Positions 21,051 through 31,378 of a DNA stretch of 32,206 bases are shown one piece after another. How positions within the stretch are numbered: the first letter of the stretch is position 1; every line of letters starts with the position of its first letter. The DNA lies in assembly GCA_022592435.1 (NCBI GenBank), contig JABYQS010000312.1, forward strand, positions 1 to 32,206. The letters are read 5' to 3'. A model generated the notes under the pieces. That model searched no databases. It was not told the origin of the DNA and saw only the letters and a program-made list of their open reading frames with translations. This DNA is from Cerioporus squamosus (Eukaryota > Basidiomycota > Agaricomycetes > Polyporales > Polyporaceae). Both the position numbers and the translations under genes were made by a program.

Positions 21051-23216
21051 GGGGGACGGAGACGGTCGCAGGGGACGGGCGCAACACAAGGCGGGACGCC
21101 GGGGCCTGCCTGTACTTACACGGGCCCCCTGACCGGGTCGCAGTAATCCGCCCTTATCGCGGAAAATAACCCAAACCTTGTCGAAATTCCGTGCAAAACC
21201 CTGTCCCGGCCAGCTGACCGCGCGGTCGCGTCTCCTCGTCCCCCGCTTCGGATTCGCGAACGTACCGCAGACTCTCGCCGTCGACTGCAGCACGCACCGA
21301 CCTCCCCTCGTTCTCTGTCCTGGCTGGCGTACATCCTCTTCTTGTGGCGTTAAGGTTGTCTTCGCTGGCCCTGCCCGGCAACGTCACGCTCGACAAGCAG
21401 CTGCGATCGTCATATCGTCCACGCCAGATTGCTGGTGATTAGCTCCCCACCGGCCGCTTCACCCTTCGAAGACCACGCACATCAGCGTGGTCCCCGACGC
21501 TCGCAACACCCCTTGCTCTCGCTGAGCAGACATCGCAGGCGACACCAGTGCATTACCCATTGCCATGCCCCTCGTCGTGACCGTCGATGGAACACGCTCA
21601 GCTTCTGTTGTCATCAACACCCCATCGCACTCGCAGGCCTGTGACGGCACCGGGCTCCCACACCTCCTCGGACCCCCCGGCCACATGACGGTCCCTCGTC
21701 GTCGCCCACCCACGAATAGCTTTGGGGGCAGGGTCTTAGGCCAGGGTTCACGGCGTCGCGGGATAGAACGGGGGTCGCGGCTCGCGATGCCAGCCTGACG
21801 GCGGTCATACAGTACGCGTAACCCAAAGGGCACTCGCGTTCGCGGGTTCGAACTTCCCCTTCACCGTGTGAAGGACGACCTTCGTTCTTGGTCGGGATTC
21901 GCAGTCGCCGTACGTGTAAGTACAAGCCCTGGATGTTATCGTTGGGTGCGCGAGGTGCGGTTCTCACTTCTGGTCCCTGCAGCATAGCTGATACCCGTAC
22001 GGATACGCAAGCTGCCACCCACCGGAGCTCCACAACGCTCGCTCGTCAGAAACGTACGAGAACATACGACACGGCCGCAGTGTACCCGCACAACAACACC
22101 CAGGCACAAGAATCGCGTTCACGAGCCCGTCGGACTCTCAACCCCCAGAAGTCCCCAGACCAGTCGAACGACTTCCTTGCAGTCAGAACAATATCGCAAT
22201 CTCGCCTAAGCGATGTCGCACGACGTCAAAAGCCTCCGCGGCACGTCTCTGCGTGTTAGGTCAACACACCACCCATCTGCGGTACGACGCCTTTGATTAT
22301 TTTCCCGACGAAGCACAGAACCGCGATGCGCTCACCTACAGTATGCCCGTGCTAGCTACCCTCGGCCACGGAGGTCAAAAAGGTCCCAACTGCACACGCC
22401 TCGCCAAAAAATTCTCGTGCTTCTCTCGCAATCCACGCCCGCCTGCCCGCCTTCTAGCGTGCACCGGCAGTGCAGGGCATCCGCCACGATGGACACCGCG
22501 CATATAATCCATTATCCAAACACCTGGGATCGCCATCCTGCGTTCCGCCCCGCATACGCGCATTCCGTTCCGCACAACGTTCGCGCTGGACCCGTGCCAA
22601 TGGCTGGACGTGACGAGCTTGTCCTGCGCGTCGTCTGCTCCGCACGCTTCTTATGCCCTTCCACCGGGTCTATTAGCTCTAGGCCTGCAGACACCAAGCC
22701 AGCATGCTGGCCCTTGCGACGTCTTCCTCTTGATCGCGTCTGGGCTTTACAGTTAATCCGTGTCAGGTGCAGTTCCGCTGGATGCAGCGGACACGTAACA
22801 TGCGGCCTCCCGTGCGCCGTCATTCTTCCTCAGGCTTGTCATCTATGCGGTCACGTCGCGACAACTTGACTCCGCCTCACGACACACAAACGCTATCAGG
22901 AGGTTGTACGCATGTGGTCCGCCTGGGAGCCAGATGCGAATCTCACTCACGGACTTCCCGGCACCAGGATGCGTACGAGATGCGGGATGGTTGACGTTAA
23001 TGCGGGGTTTGCAATGCATCTATCGAGCGCCGACCTTTTGCTTGGTTGCGAATGCATGCTTAGCATATCGTGTATGCAAATAAGACTAAAATACAATACA
23101 ATACGGGAATGCAGTATGCGCGAGTGCGAGTCCGTCCGGAGAGCCCGATGAGCAAGATATGACTGGAAAGCCTGAGACAACAATGCTTGGATATGGAGAC
23201 GATGTCGAGAGCAGGA
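21051..23216. other. Long gene-poor stretch
   Basis: About 2.2 kb between the start of the Zn2Cys6 gene and the stop of the transporter gene, both on the minus strand. It should carry the regulator's promoter and 5' leader. The left and centre are GC-rich with many chance open frames. Around 23060-23110 the sequence turns AT-rich (including ATGCAAAT), which fits the 3' end of the transporter transcript. No gene, tRNA or repeat could be supported. Confidence 0.45.
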
Positions 23217-24750
23217 TCACGAGATACGCTGTGCCGCGCTGGTGACGACGGACAGCCCGAGCGAACACACCACAGCCATAAGAGGAGAAATGAGATACTA
23301 CAGACAGGTATGTTAGCCGGGTTTTGTTGTGAATATGACAAACACGACGTACCGCGACCGTCAGGTAGCCCGCTATTGCTCCCTGGTTGATGTCCACCAT
23401 CTCGGCGACACTGACCAGGAGCATCGCGGATGGTCCCGCCGGAATGAGAACGAGCAAGAACCTGGGGGTGATGCGTCAGTGAGCAGACAGCACATATCGG
23501 AGGACATGGTACGCACCACACGAGTTTGTCGTCAACATATAGGCCACGCCCAGCCGTTGTCAAGACGAAGAGCAGCGCGACCGCAGGCATGACAATGAAG
23601 CGAACAAAGAGAACCCATGATGTTGCAAGCACTCCAGGACTCGAGGACTTGACGAGGGCGAGCTCCGCACCAACCGTGAATGTTTGGAGAACGACGCTGC
23701 GTTAATCTTGCGTCAGTATGTCTGGCCATCAGCAGACAAGCGCACTGGACGTACAAGAGCTCTCCGAGGTTTTCGATACTTTGCGTGATGCTACTGTACA
23801 GCGCTCCGTCCTCACTTAGAATAGCCTGGTGAAGGGGCGGAGTGATCTAGGATGACGGTCAGTGATGTAGTTGCATCTCCCTATCGAACATGAGACTCAC
23901 TCCGATGATCAAAGCAATTATGGCACCCAAGAGCACGGGGCTCACGAAACTGCACGCCTTCTTAAACGGCTCCTCAAGGAACTTGAGTCGCTCCGGCCAG
24001 TGGATGTCTGGCTGATCGGCAATGTCGCCCATCGCGCGGGTATATGCGTTCTCTCCGGCCCGCATCTCGTCTGAATCATCGGAGTCGTCGTGATCGTGGT
24101 CGTGCAGGAGTCCAACGCGCTCAGAATCTTGCACGACCGATGTCAGACGTCCCGGCCCCGGGCGCAGCGTGTCCTGACTCTCTGGATCCTCGTCATCCTT
24201 GTGTCCGTCGTCGCGCGCCATGATGCCCGGCGCGAGCTGGAACGTGAATGTTTGCTGCACGATCGCAGTTGAGGAGGATGAGAGACTTGGCCCGATCCAG
24301 CGTCGCGCTGATGGACTCGCCATCCTTGGAGAGGTTGTCGAGCACGCCCGTGTGTTCGAGCGACTGCAGCAAGAGGAGGGGGAGCGCGTTCGAGTTCGGG
24401 CGGCCGCACGCGACCACGGTCCAGTACGGGAGCTTCATGATGCGCTTCCCAAGGTACCCGATCGCGTGGGCTAAGAGGGTGCTCACCAAGCCCCAAAGCG
24501 GGATGATCCATACGGTAGAGAGGTTGCGTGCGGTGAGCTCGGGGCCCATCTCTTCGATGATGAGGCATGGGAGGAAGAGGGTTGTGCAGAGCTTGGAGAC
24601 ATTGCGGACGGTTTGGTGGTTGAGATACCCCTTACGAGCCATAACGTACCCGGCGAGGAGGGTGAGTAGGACGGAGATGGAGCCCTGGAACGCGCCCGAG
24701 AACGTCTCGAGCAGCATCCCCGCCGCGTTCACGGAGTCGTCTGGGCCCAT
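23217..24750 (-). CDS. Auxin-efflux-carrier-type membrane transporter
   Basis: Member of the AEC family (Pfam membrane transport protein, PIN-like fold); fungal substrates are unknown. Exons are 24750-23901, 23846-23755, 23696-23517, 23461-23353 and 23297-23217, about 436 residues. The N-terminal bundle shows LLTLLAGYVMARKGYLN, LCTTLFLPCLIIEEMG and SNALPLLLLQSL. A hydrophilic loop with HDHDHDDSDDSDEM separates it from the C-terminal bundle (SFVSPVLLGAIIALIIGV, FIVMPAVALLFVL, LLVLIPAGPSAMLLVSVAEM, YLISPLMAVVCSLGLSV). Splice sites join in phase. One anomaly: after LILLN the reading frame must skip one base near 24274 to reach AIVQQTFTFQLAP, so the sequence has one base too many there (or two too few). 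The start at 24750 is the first ATG in the open frame that gives a typical AEC N-terminus; MLLETF slightly downstream is an alternative. Confidence 0.85.
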
Positions 24751-25268
24751 CGCGTTCGTCTTCGTGGCCGATGCAGGGAAAGGGGAGTCCAAGAGAGGTG
24801 GTCGTGCGACCTGGTGTGCTCCAGGAGCAGTCCTGAGTTCAAGTGAGAGCGCGCCATGACGCGTGACGCAGTCCTGGTCGACGTCCCGCTCCAAGAGCCC
24901 GACGCGACCTCAGCGCCCCCGCTATGCCATGACGTCATTCTATATCCGACGCCCATCGTCATCTTCCCTTTCAGGCAACTGTCGAGGGTTAACTTCGCAC
25001 CGCCTGTGTCTCTGGCATACATGTAGAGTCAGTCATCTGCCGCCCCTCCCAGCTATTAGTTAGAGGATACTAGTTGACACACCAGCGCACGAAGCAGGTG
25101 GTCGGCCTGCGTGGGTAATGGGGGGATGGGAGAGCCGGCTGGCAGTGTCTGATAAGTAATCTGTCATTCTTCGAGGTAGTACTATTTGTAGCAGTCCATT
25201 GCATTAGCAGTAACACAAGTCCAATTGCATTCAGTACCATCCGTGTCCTATCTTGATGCCACGCCGGT
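24751..25268. other. Intergenic, transporter promoter side
   Basis: About 520 bp between the transporter start and the peptidase stop, both on the minus strand. The frame of the transporter stays open upstream to about 24894 but shows no family similarity. Nothing else was recognised. Confidence 0.5.
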
Positions 25269-27673
25269 TCAGACGTCAGTGCTGGGAAGATGAGCAATAA
25301 TGTCCGCAGTGGTGACACCGCTGAAGACCTCGTAGCTCGCATCGACCTCGCAGAGCGTATTGTTACCCGGAACCTGCAGGATCAAACGCAGCGCCGCATG
25401 AAATGAACTCGTCATCCGTGCACCAGCTCGGGAGTAGCTACTCACCGTTCCGTTCACCATGTACGCAGCGAGGAGGTTGATCGTGCATGAAGACGGCTCA
25501 GCGATAGTGGCGTGCTGTCAATCGTCCCAGATGATGAGTGCACCTGTCGACTCCAAGGGAGGAAACACGCACCCCAAAGCCGTTCTGTCGAACCAGCACC
25601 GCGCCCTCTCCGAGTTCACGCGCGGTTTCCTCTGCGCTTACGAGCGGAGTGACCGGGTCATACTGCGCGCCACCAGGTCAGTAAGCTATCAAGACTGAAG
25701 ACAGAGGAGGAACAGAGCGCGCACTGACCACGTTGGAAGCGACTATGATCGTGTTCGCGAATTTCTTGTTCCACGGTCCCTGGTATCTCTCGACGGCCCG
25801 TGCAGGCCAGAATGCACACAAGTAAGCCTGAGAAGGCCAGTAGGAGCCAACTGTGCACAGCACCCCGGGTGGTCAGCGGCGCTCGTTGTCACTGATGGAG
25901 ACTCTGAAGAGGAAATGACTAGCACTCACACATGTGCGAGATGTTCCGCGTGGTGTCTATGATACCCTGGAACTGTTCCTCCATTGTGACGCCATGGAGG
26001 TCAATGGCGTCCCCGCATTGGATCGCGTGAATGCTATACGACGGCGAGTTGTTAGGGCTTGCACGTTTGAGCAGCCTACGAGGCGCGAGGGCGTTCAGAT
26101 GAAGATCATATCAAAGAATCGTGAGAGAACTCACGAGTTCCGACGAGCGAAGTCCGACCGCTTCGTCATGGAAGCGTTCGCAGGTGCTTCTCCCTTGACT
26201 ATCTCGACCACTTGTGTATAGTTGTCCTTCATGAAGCTGGCCCAGAACTCAGGCCCGTACAGCTGTTGAAGAAGACCCACTGCGATCATCGAAATCAGTG
26301 CGCTGTCTGTGAACATCGTCACATGTGCTAAATGGAAGATACACACCTCGGATGAACCCAGACGAGAGAGGAGCGGACGGGTTGGCTACAGTAGCATCGT
26401 GTGCGGCTTTGAGGAGGGCCTGGAATTTCGCATCGATGTCGAGCGGTCCATCCCCCTCTGAGGCAGCAGGGCACCCAGCGGGGCCTGCGAGCGCACACCC
26501 TGTAATGAGGCCCTTGTAGACAGTATCGGACGAGAGGAGCTGTCGCGACCACAACTGATGCGAGCGGATCAACATGAGTCACACGAGGGGATGACGATCA
26601 CAGGGACGTACGGTGGATGGCTTCTGCGTGGCGTACGTGACGGGATTCACGATGCCGTCAATAACCATCCTCCCGACGCGCTACATTTAATGGTCAGTAA
26701 CCCTCAGTACAGGTCGACTGAGGACGCTCCTCACTTCCGGGAACACTAAGGCACAGAGTCAGACGCAGCCTGTGAGGACGCAACGACAGACTCACTGTTA
26801 ACGAGATAAGAGCCAATGGTCGACCCGCCGGATATGCCGTAGTAGTTGATAGGGGCATCAGGGCCGTCGATCGCGTTGGCCATCGAGACTATGTCGCGCA
26901 CTGTCGCAGGGGTCCCGATGTACTTGAGATACTTGCCGTTGGGCGAGTTCAGGCACTTCTGGCCGAGCTCCTCATACTTCTTCTGCATGATCGGGGCTTG
27001 TGCGAGGAGTGCGTTCACGTCGGCCGGGTCGGTGAAGTTCGCGGTCTGCTCGATGCTGGTGAGCTCGATCGTCCCATTGAAGAACGTGAGGTACTCTGCG
27101 GCGCTGTCGAAGCAGAAGATCTCTCCGGGGCTGCAGAGAATCACGATGAGTGCCATACAACGGAAGACTCAAGCCTCGAGCAATATAGAACTGACACGGT
27201 GAGGTTACCGACACCGCGTGGATCCCAGCTGATGATGTCGTAGACACCGCCAGTGGCGTTGAGGAGAAACTCACTGAGCTCGGCGAGGCCAGAGAGACCG
27301 GGTCCGCCTGCGAAGCTCTGTACGTTAGCAAGCTGCTTGTCTGGGTTCTGGGCGACTGACCAGGATTGAAGAAGACGGATCCACGGCGCTCCCCTGTCGC
27401 GTTCGCCTTGACGATGGCCAGTCGTGCCTGCCCAGCCGAGGGCTTCTGGTAGTCTAGCGGTACGTCCAGGAATCCGCAAGACAGGGACATGTCGGACACG
27501 GCGGACGGGTCGCAAGCTCCCCAAGCGATCTTAGAGTCGCTCTGAAAGACTTCTCGTTGATCAGATATACGGGTGTTGACGTCGGGTAGACGTACATGGT
27601 GCGAAGGAGCCGCGTCACAGGCCGCGCTTGCGAGGAGGAGAGAGAGCAAAGTGGACAGCTTCTGGTGCACCAT
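25269..27673 (-). CDS. Secreted S33-type peptidase (alpha/beta hydrolase, TAP-like C-terminus)
   Basis: Resembles tripeptidyl-aminopeptidase-like S33 proteins, serine hydrolases that trim N-terminal peptides. Twelve exons: 27673-27361, 27307-27196, 27130-26796, 26745-26735 (11 nt), 26680-26612, 26554-26347, 26279-26135, 26075-25930, 25850-25729, 25662-25573, 25514-25446 and 25373-25269. All splice in phase to 574 residues. The N-terminus has a clear signal peptide (KLSTLLSLLLASAACDAAP). The oxyanion motif NPGGPG is created across the first intron. ISWDPRGVGNLTVPGEIFCF follows, then the nucleophile elbow YYGISGGSTIGSY, the acid candidate in YDPVTPL and the histidine in GFGHATI. Several N-x-S/T sites fit an extracellular location. 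A role in nutrient acquisition is inference. Confidence 0.9.
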
Positions 27674-28250
27674 AGCGTTGAAGCTGGGAAGTGGGAAGTG
27701 AAGATTCTCTCTACGACGCTTGTGGAGGCTTATATCCTACGTGACTGTCTAAGCAGCACTGAGAAGAGTCGCTCCGTAGGCCGACTGGACGTTCTCAGTC
27801 GGAGTCCGAGCACGAGCGGATAGTACTCTGGAGCAATGCTTGACGGCGCATGGAAAGAGTCAGATGGCCCGGGGTCCGGACAGTTACTACCCAGATCCGC
27901 GCCTGCCCAGGGAGAGGGTTTGCCGCTAGCACGTAGGCGGTTCGCCACTGCGCCAAGGATTTCCAAGGATGGCAGCCCAATTGATAAAGACGTCGGTTCA
28001 GGGGATGTCGTGCGGCCATCCTGACAGCTTGGCTATCCGCGAAGTACGAAACGCTGATGGCCTGCACTTGCGGTCAGTCTGAGCTGATCTGGTGAACAGG
28101 TCAATACAAATGTATGATGTACCTGTGCGCCCACGAGCCTCACGCCCATAAACCAAGAGATCGGAGAGGTAACGCAGATGACACAAGGCGAGCAACACGC
28201 TGAACACAAGGTAGTCTAAGGTAGTGACTTGACGGCCCGCGCCCGAATGG
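27674..28250. other. Intergenic, peptidase promoter side
   Basis: About 580 bp upstream of the peptidase start and left of the first MITE. No gene was recognised. A TAGTGACTTG at 28222-28231 repeats the first ten bases of the MITE terminus and may be a remnant. Confidence 0.45.
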
Positions 28251-28258
28251 CGCTGCTG
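28251..28258. repeat. Target-site duplication, left of MITE copy 1
   Basis: CGCTGCTG directly precedes the element and is repeated directly after it at 28855-28862. Confidence 0.85.
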
Positions 28259-28854
28259 TAGTGACTTGCAAGTCCCGGCCTCAGGCCGTCAAGCCGTGGG
28301 GCCAAGCCCCTACTGAGGCCGGGACGGGACGGGCCCTACTGGGGGCTTCTGAGGGCTTGACGGCTCGGCTTGGACATTTGACAAGCCCGAGCCAAGCCGT
28401 CAGGCCGGGGCTTTGACGCTCTCCATATTGGTGCAGGAGACGGCCGGCTATGAGTCTGAAGTGGGTCAGAATCTGAACGACACGAGGCAGGTAACAACTC
28501 ACAGCAATATGACATGCAAAGCGCTGCAACGGGCTCGTTTTCTGGTGGGTGGCCATCATTGTCACCGCTTAGAAATGACCGTGCATCCTTTTTAAAGGCA
28601 TAATGCGCCCGTAGAGCCTTCATGACACGCGGGATTGATGATTGTCAGTAGGAACAGTGTCGAAACCAACCCCCGGCATTGTGTTCTTCAACAGCGCTTG
28701 TCACTCACCGTAAGCCGTGGCTCAGGCCGGGACAAGCCCTCGGCTCGGCCTGAGACGTCCTCGGGGCCCGGCCTGAGGTTTGACCAAGCCCCGGCCGTCT
28801 GAAGCCGGGCCAAAGCCCCGGGCTTCAGGCCGAGCCGGGACTTGCAAGTCACTA
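28259..28854. mobile_element. hAT-type MITE, copy 1 (596 bp)
   Basis: A non-autonomous DNA element with perfect terminal inverted repeats of 21 bp that begin TAGTGACTTGCAAGT and contain the palindrome ACTTGCAAGT. The subterminal regions are GC-rich and full of GGCC, CAGGCC and AAGCC motifs that form further inverted repeats. It encodes no plausible transposase. The 8-bp target duplication CGCTGCTG and the TAG...CTA ends point to the hAT superfamily. The second copy, at 30593-31188, has the same length and, as far as I compared by eye, the same sequence. Confidence 0.88.
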
Positions 28855-28862
28855 CGCTGCTG
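28855..28862. repeat. Target-site duplication, right of MITE copy 1
   Basis: CGCTGCTG, identical to 28251-28258. Confidence 0.85.
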
Positions 28863-30417
28863 GCCCGCGCCCCCGCACCGCCACAACCACTCTTCTCTGA
28901 CTCAGCAGGTACTTGTAAGTGTCTGATGCCAGCGCTTCGAACCTACTGTTCGCTCAACTGTTGCGCCGGTGTCGCACTGTGAGGTACTTAGTGGTCGTGA
29001 CCTCGGAATATGTTGCCTGTTTGTTTCTCCTTTTTGGACCGCCCTGTTAACGTCTGGGAACGGGATCGAATGCTATTGCAACTCTCTGGAACGCTCGGCG
29101 CGCCTTGGAAACCAAGAGGGAGGCGCTAATATAATATCAGACCGGGGGTCATGAAAGTGCAATAAGCAGTTTCCGGGGACCCCCCTCCTACCGTGGTAAT
29201 TTACCATATATGGTATGTTTTCCGTATGTCTTGAGACAATGCCTTCCAAAGTGGGATGACAAACCCTCATGAGTACTCAACGGCTCTTGTCACAGTTTCT
29301 AGGCAACATCTAACTAGTAGAGTGAGTCGACTCCATGAACCTGGCTTGTCTTTGGGTTACAGGCCTGACAAGTTGCCGTGCACCCAACTCCCGATATGGC
29401 ACTGTAGACGCCCGTAAGCTGCTTCCCAGGGGATCAACAAGGGTCATACATGTCCCATAGTGTCTTATACACGATTAGAAGCCTTAATAGTGTTCATACA
29501 TGTGGATTTATGCGTATGGAGGTCATGAATTTACTTCGTGAGCCTCTGCATGGCTTGCACAGATGGACATCCAAAAGTGCATTAAGGGACCCCAGGACCC
29601 CCTCCCCCCCTCTTCCCACGGTCTCGGATTCTTCCGGCGCCTCCCTCTTGTTGAAAACAGTGAATACATCAGTAAACCCCCAAATTTATTAGTGGACTTA
29701 GCGAATCTGAGGACAACTTGGGAGGCCAATAAGAGCCCTAAGATTGGCGCTTATGGGCACCAAAGACGCGTGGCTGTGTCCTCCCAAGTGGCCCAAGAGC
29801 AGGTCTCACTCATCACTTTCCCTCTCGCTCAAATCATGTCTGTTTGCTTCAATACTCGGTGGGTACGCTGGTAACATACCCTTGTACGCCTCAGCACGAT
29901 TTGAGAGAGAACAGCCAAGGTGGAGCTAAGATATTGCTGGCACCAGAACCTGCTAAATTCAGCTAAGATGCCTAAGTAAGTATGCTAATAAATTTGGTCA
30001 TTTACTGATGCACACACAAGTACTTCAACTGGACGGACCACATCAGCAAAAACCCATAACAATCGCTGGCACATGGAAGCACCAGCAATCGGCGGAATCA
30101 CTTGCGATCGACCCCTCGGATTGCTGTTGCATACATCCAACATCGAGTAACAGCCCCCTTGCACTCGCCGCAATCTGCCTGCAGGGTGATTGCAAACACT
30201 GCATAGGCTTGCCACCATTGCGAGTGAATTTGGCTCTCATTGGCGATTAGACCAATTGGCAAGCACAGTCGGGAATGTCTGCAGCTCAAGAGCCCAATAC
30301 TGGGGCATAATCACTAGTACTGTAATGAGGACTTCCGGAAAGATCTTGCAGAGGTAAAAGGCTGTGGTAAAAGTACTGCATAGTGATATTGAAGTATACA
30401 AGCAATAGAGATCTACA
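28863..30417. other. Gene-poor sequence between MITE copies
   Basis: No exon structure or recognisable protein was seen. Two short similar stretches, near 29153-29190 (AGTGCAATAAG followed by a C-run) and near 29574-29611 (AGTGCATTAAG followed by a C-run), could be remnants of one repeat. The sequence is more AT-rich than the genic part of the window and probably represents decayed mobile elements. Confidence 0.4.
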
Positions 30418-30584
30418 TTGGAACTACAGGTGATCACTTATCTACATGGTACTGTCAATATTGAGACGGAAGCTTTGCCAGTTCGAAGAGGCAGGCCAGT
30501 CCGTGTGAAGCCCAAAGGCCAGTGGGAAGCTGAGGCACCATGTTGCCAGAGGAAGGACGGGAGAACACTCGCCACTTTGACTCC

Positions 30585-30592
30585 TTCCCAAC
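30585..30592. repeat. Target-site duplication, left of MITE copy 2
   Basis: TTCCCAAC, repeated directly after the element at 31189-31196. Confidence 0.88.
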
Positions 30593-31188
30593 TAGTGACT
30601 TGCAAGTCCCGGCCTCAGGCCGTCAAGCCGTGGGGCCAAGCCCCTACTGAGGCCGGGACGGGACGGGCCCTACTGGGGGCTTCTGAGGGCTTGACGGCTC
30701 GGCTTGGACATTTGACAAGCCCGAGCCAAGCCGTCAGGCCGGGGCTTTGACGCTCTCCATATTGGTGCAGGAGACGGCCGGCTATGAGTCTGAAGTGGGT
30801 CAGAATCTGAACGACACGAGGCAGGTAACAACTCACAGCAATATGACATGCAAAGCGCTGCAACGGGCTCGTTTTCTGGTGGGTGGCCATCATTGTCACC
30901 GCTTAGAAATGACCGTGCATCCTTTTTAAAGGCATAATGCGCCCGTAGAGCCTTCATGACACGCGGGATTGATGATTGTCAGTAGGAACAGTGTCGAAAC
31001 CAACCCCCGGCATTGTGTTCTTCAACAGCGCTTGTCACTCACCGTAAGCCGTGGCTCAGGCCGGGACAAGCCCTCGGCTCGGCCTGAGACGTCCTCGGGG
31101 CCCGGCCTGAGGTTTGACCAAGCCCCGGCCGTCTGAAGCCGGGCCAAAGCCCCGGGCTTCAGGCCGAGCCGGGACTTGCAAGTCACTA
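30593..31188. mobile_element. hAT-type MITE, copy 2 (596 bp)
   Basis: Same element, length and orientation as copy 1, offset by 2334 bp. It has the same terminal inverted repeats starting TAGTGACTTGCAAGT and a different 8-bp target duplication (TTCCCAAC), so it arose by an independent insertion and not by local duplication of flanking DNA. No transposase is encoded, so movement would need an autonomous hAT element elsewhere in the genome. Confidence 0.9.
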
Positions 31189-31196
31189 TTCCCAAC
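31189..31196. repeat. Target-site duplication, right of MITE copy 2
   Basis: TTCCCAAC, identical to 30585-30592. Confidence 0.88.
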
Positions 31197-31378
31197 GAGC
31201 CCTGAGGCTTGAGTCTGCATTGAGCATTGCTGCGGATGTATTCCTGTTAGCATGTGCCATGGTCAAGAGGTGCATATATCCACTCACTACACACCATAGG
31301 TGCATCAACCAGGAGGTGCCTGCACTGCAACCTAGAGCTGAAAGTCAACACATACACAAGGTGCATGCACTCACCTGA

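Larger units (their letters stand above)
30418..31378 (+). pseudogene. Open frame interrupted by MITE copy 2
   Basis: An open frame without an ATG (the first possible codon is TTG at 30418) runs through a basic, AT-hook-like stretch (RRGRPVRVKPKGQW) into the MITE at 30593. If the element and one 8-bp duplication are removed, the same frame continues from 31197 to a stop at 31376-31378, about 125 codons in all. The product is not recognised. It may be a fragment of a retroelement protein, or chance. The continuity across the insertion is visible in the sequence; coding capacity is inference. Confidence 0.35.

Noticed and set aside
21841..21855. GGGTTCGAAC resembling a tRNA T-loop
   Set aside because: The bases around it do not form a T-arm stem, and no D-arm, anticodon arm or acceptor stem can be folded.
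28281..28623. 94-95 codon open frames, repeated at 30615-30957
   Set aside because: They are identical because the MITE is duplicated. No transposase motif or coding character is seen.
29153..29611. Two AGTGCA(A/T)TAAG plus C-run segments as a repeat family
   Set aside because: Similarity is short and interrupted; without a repeat search it is too weak for a feature of its own.
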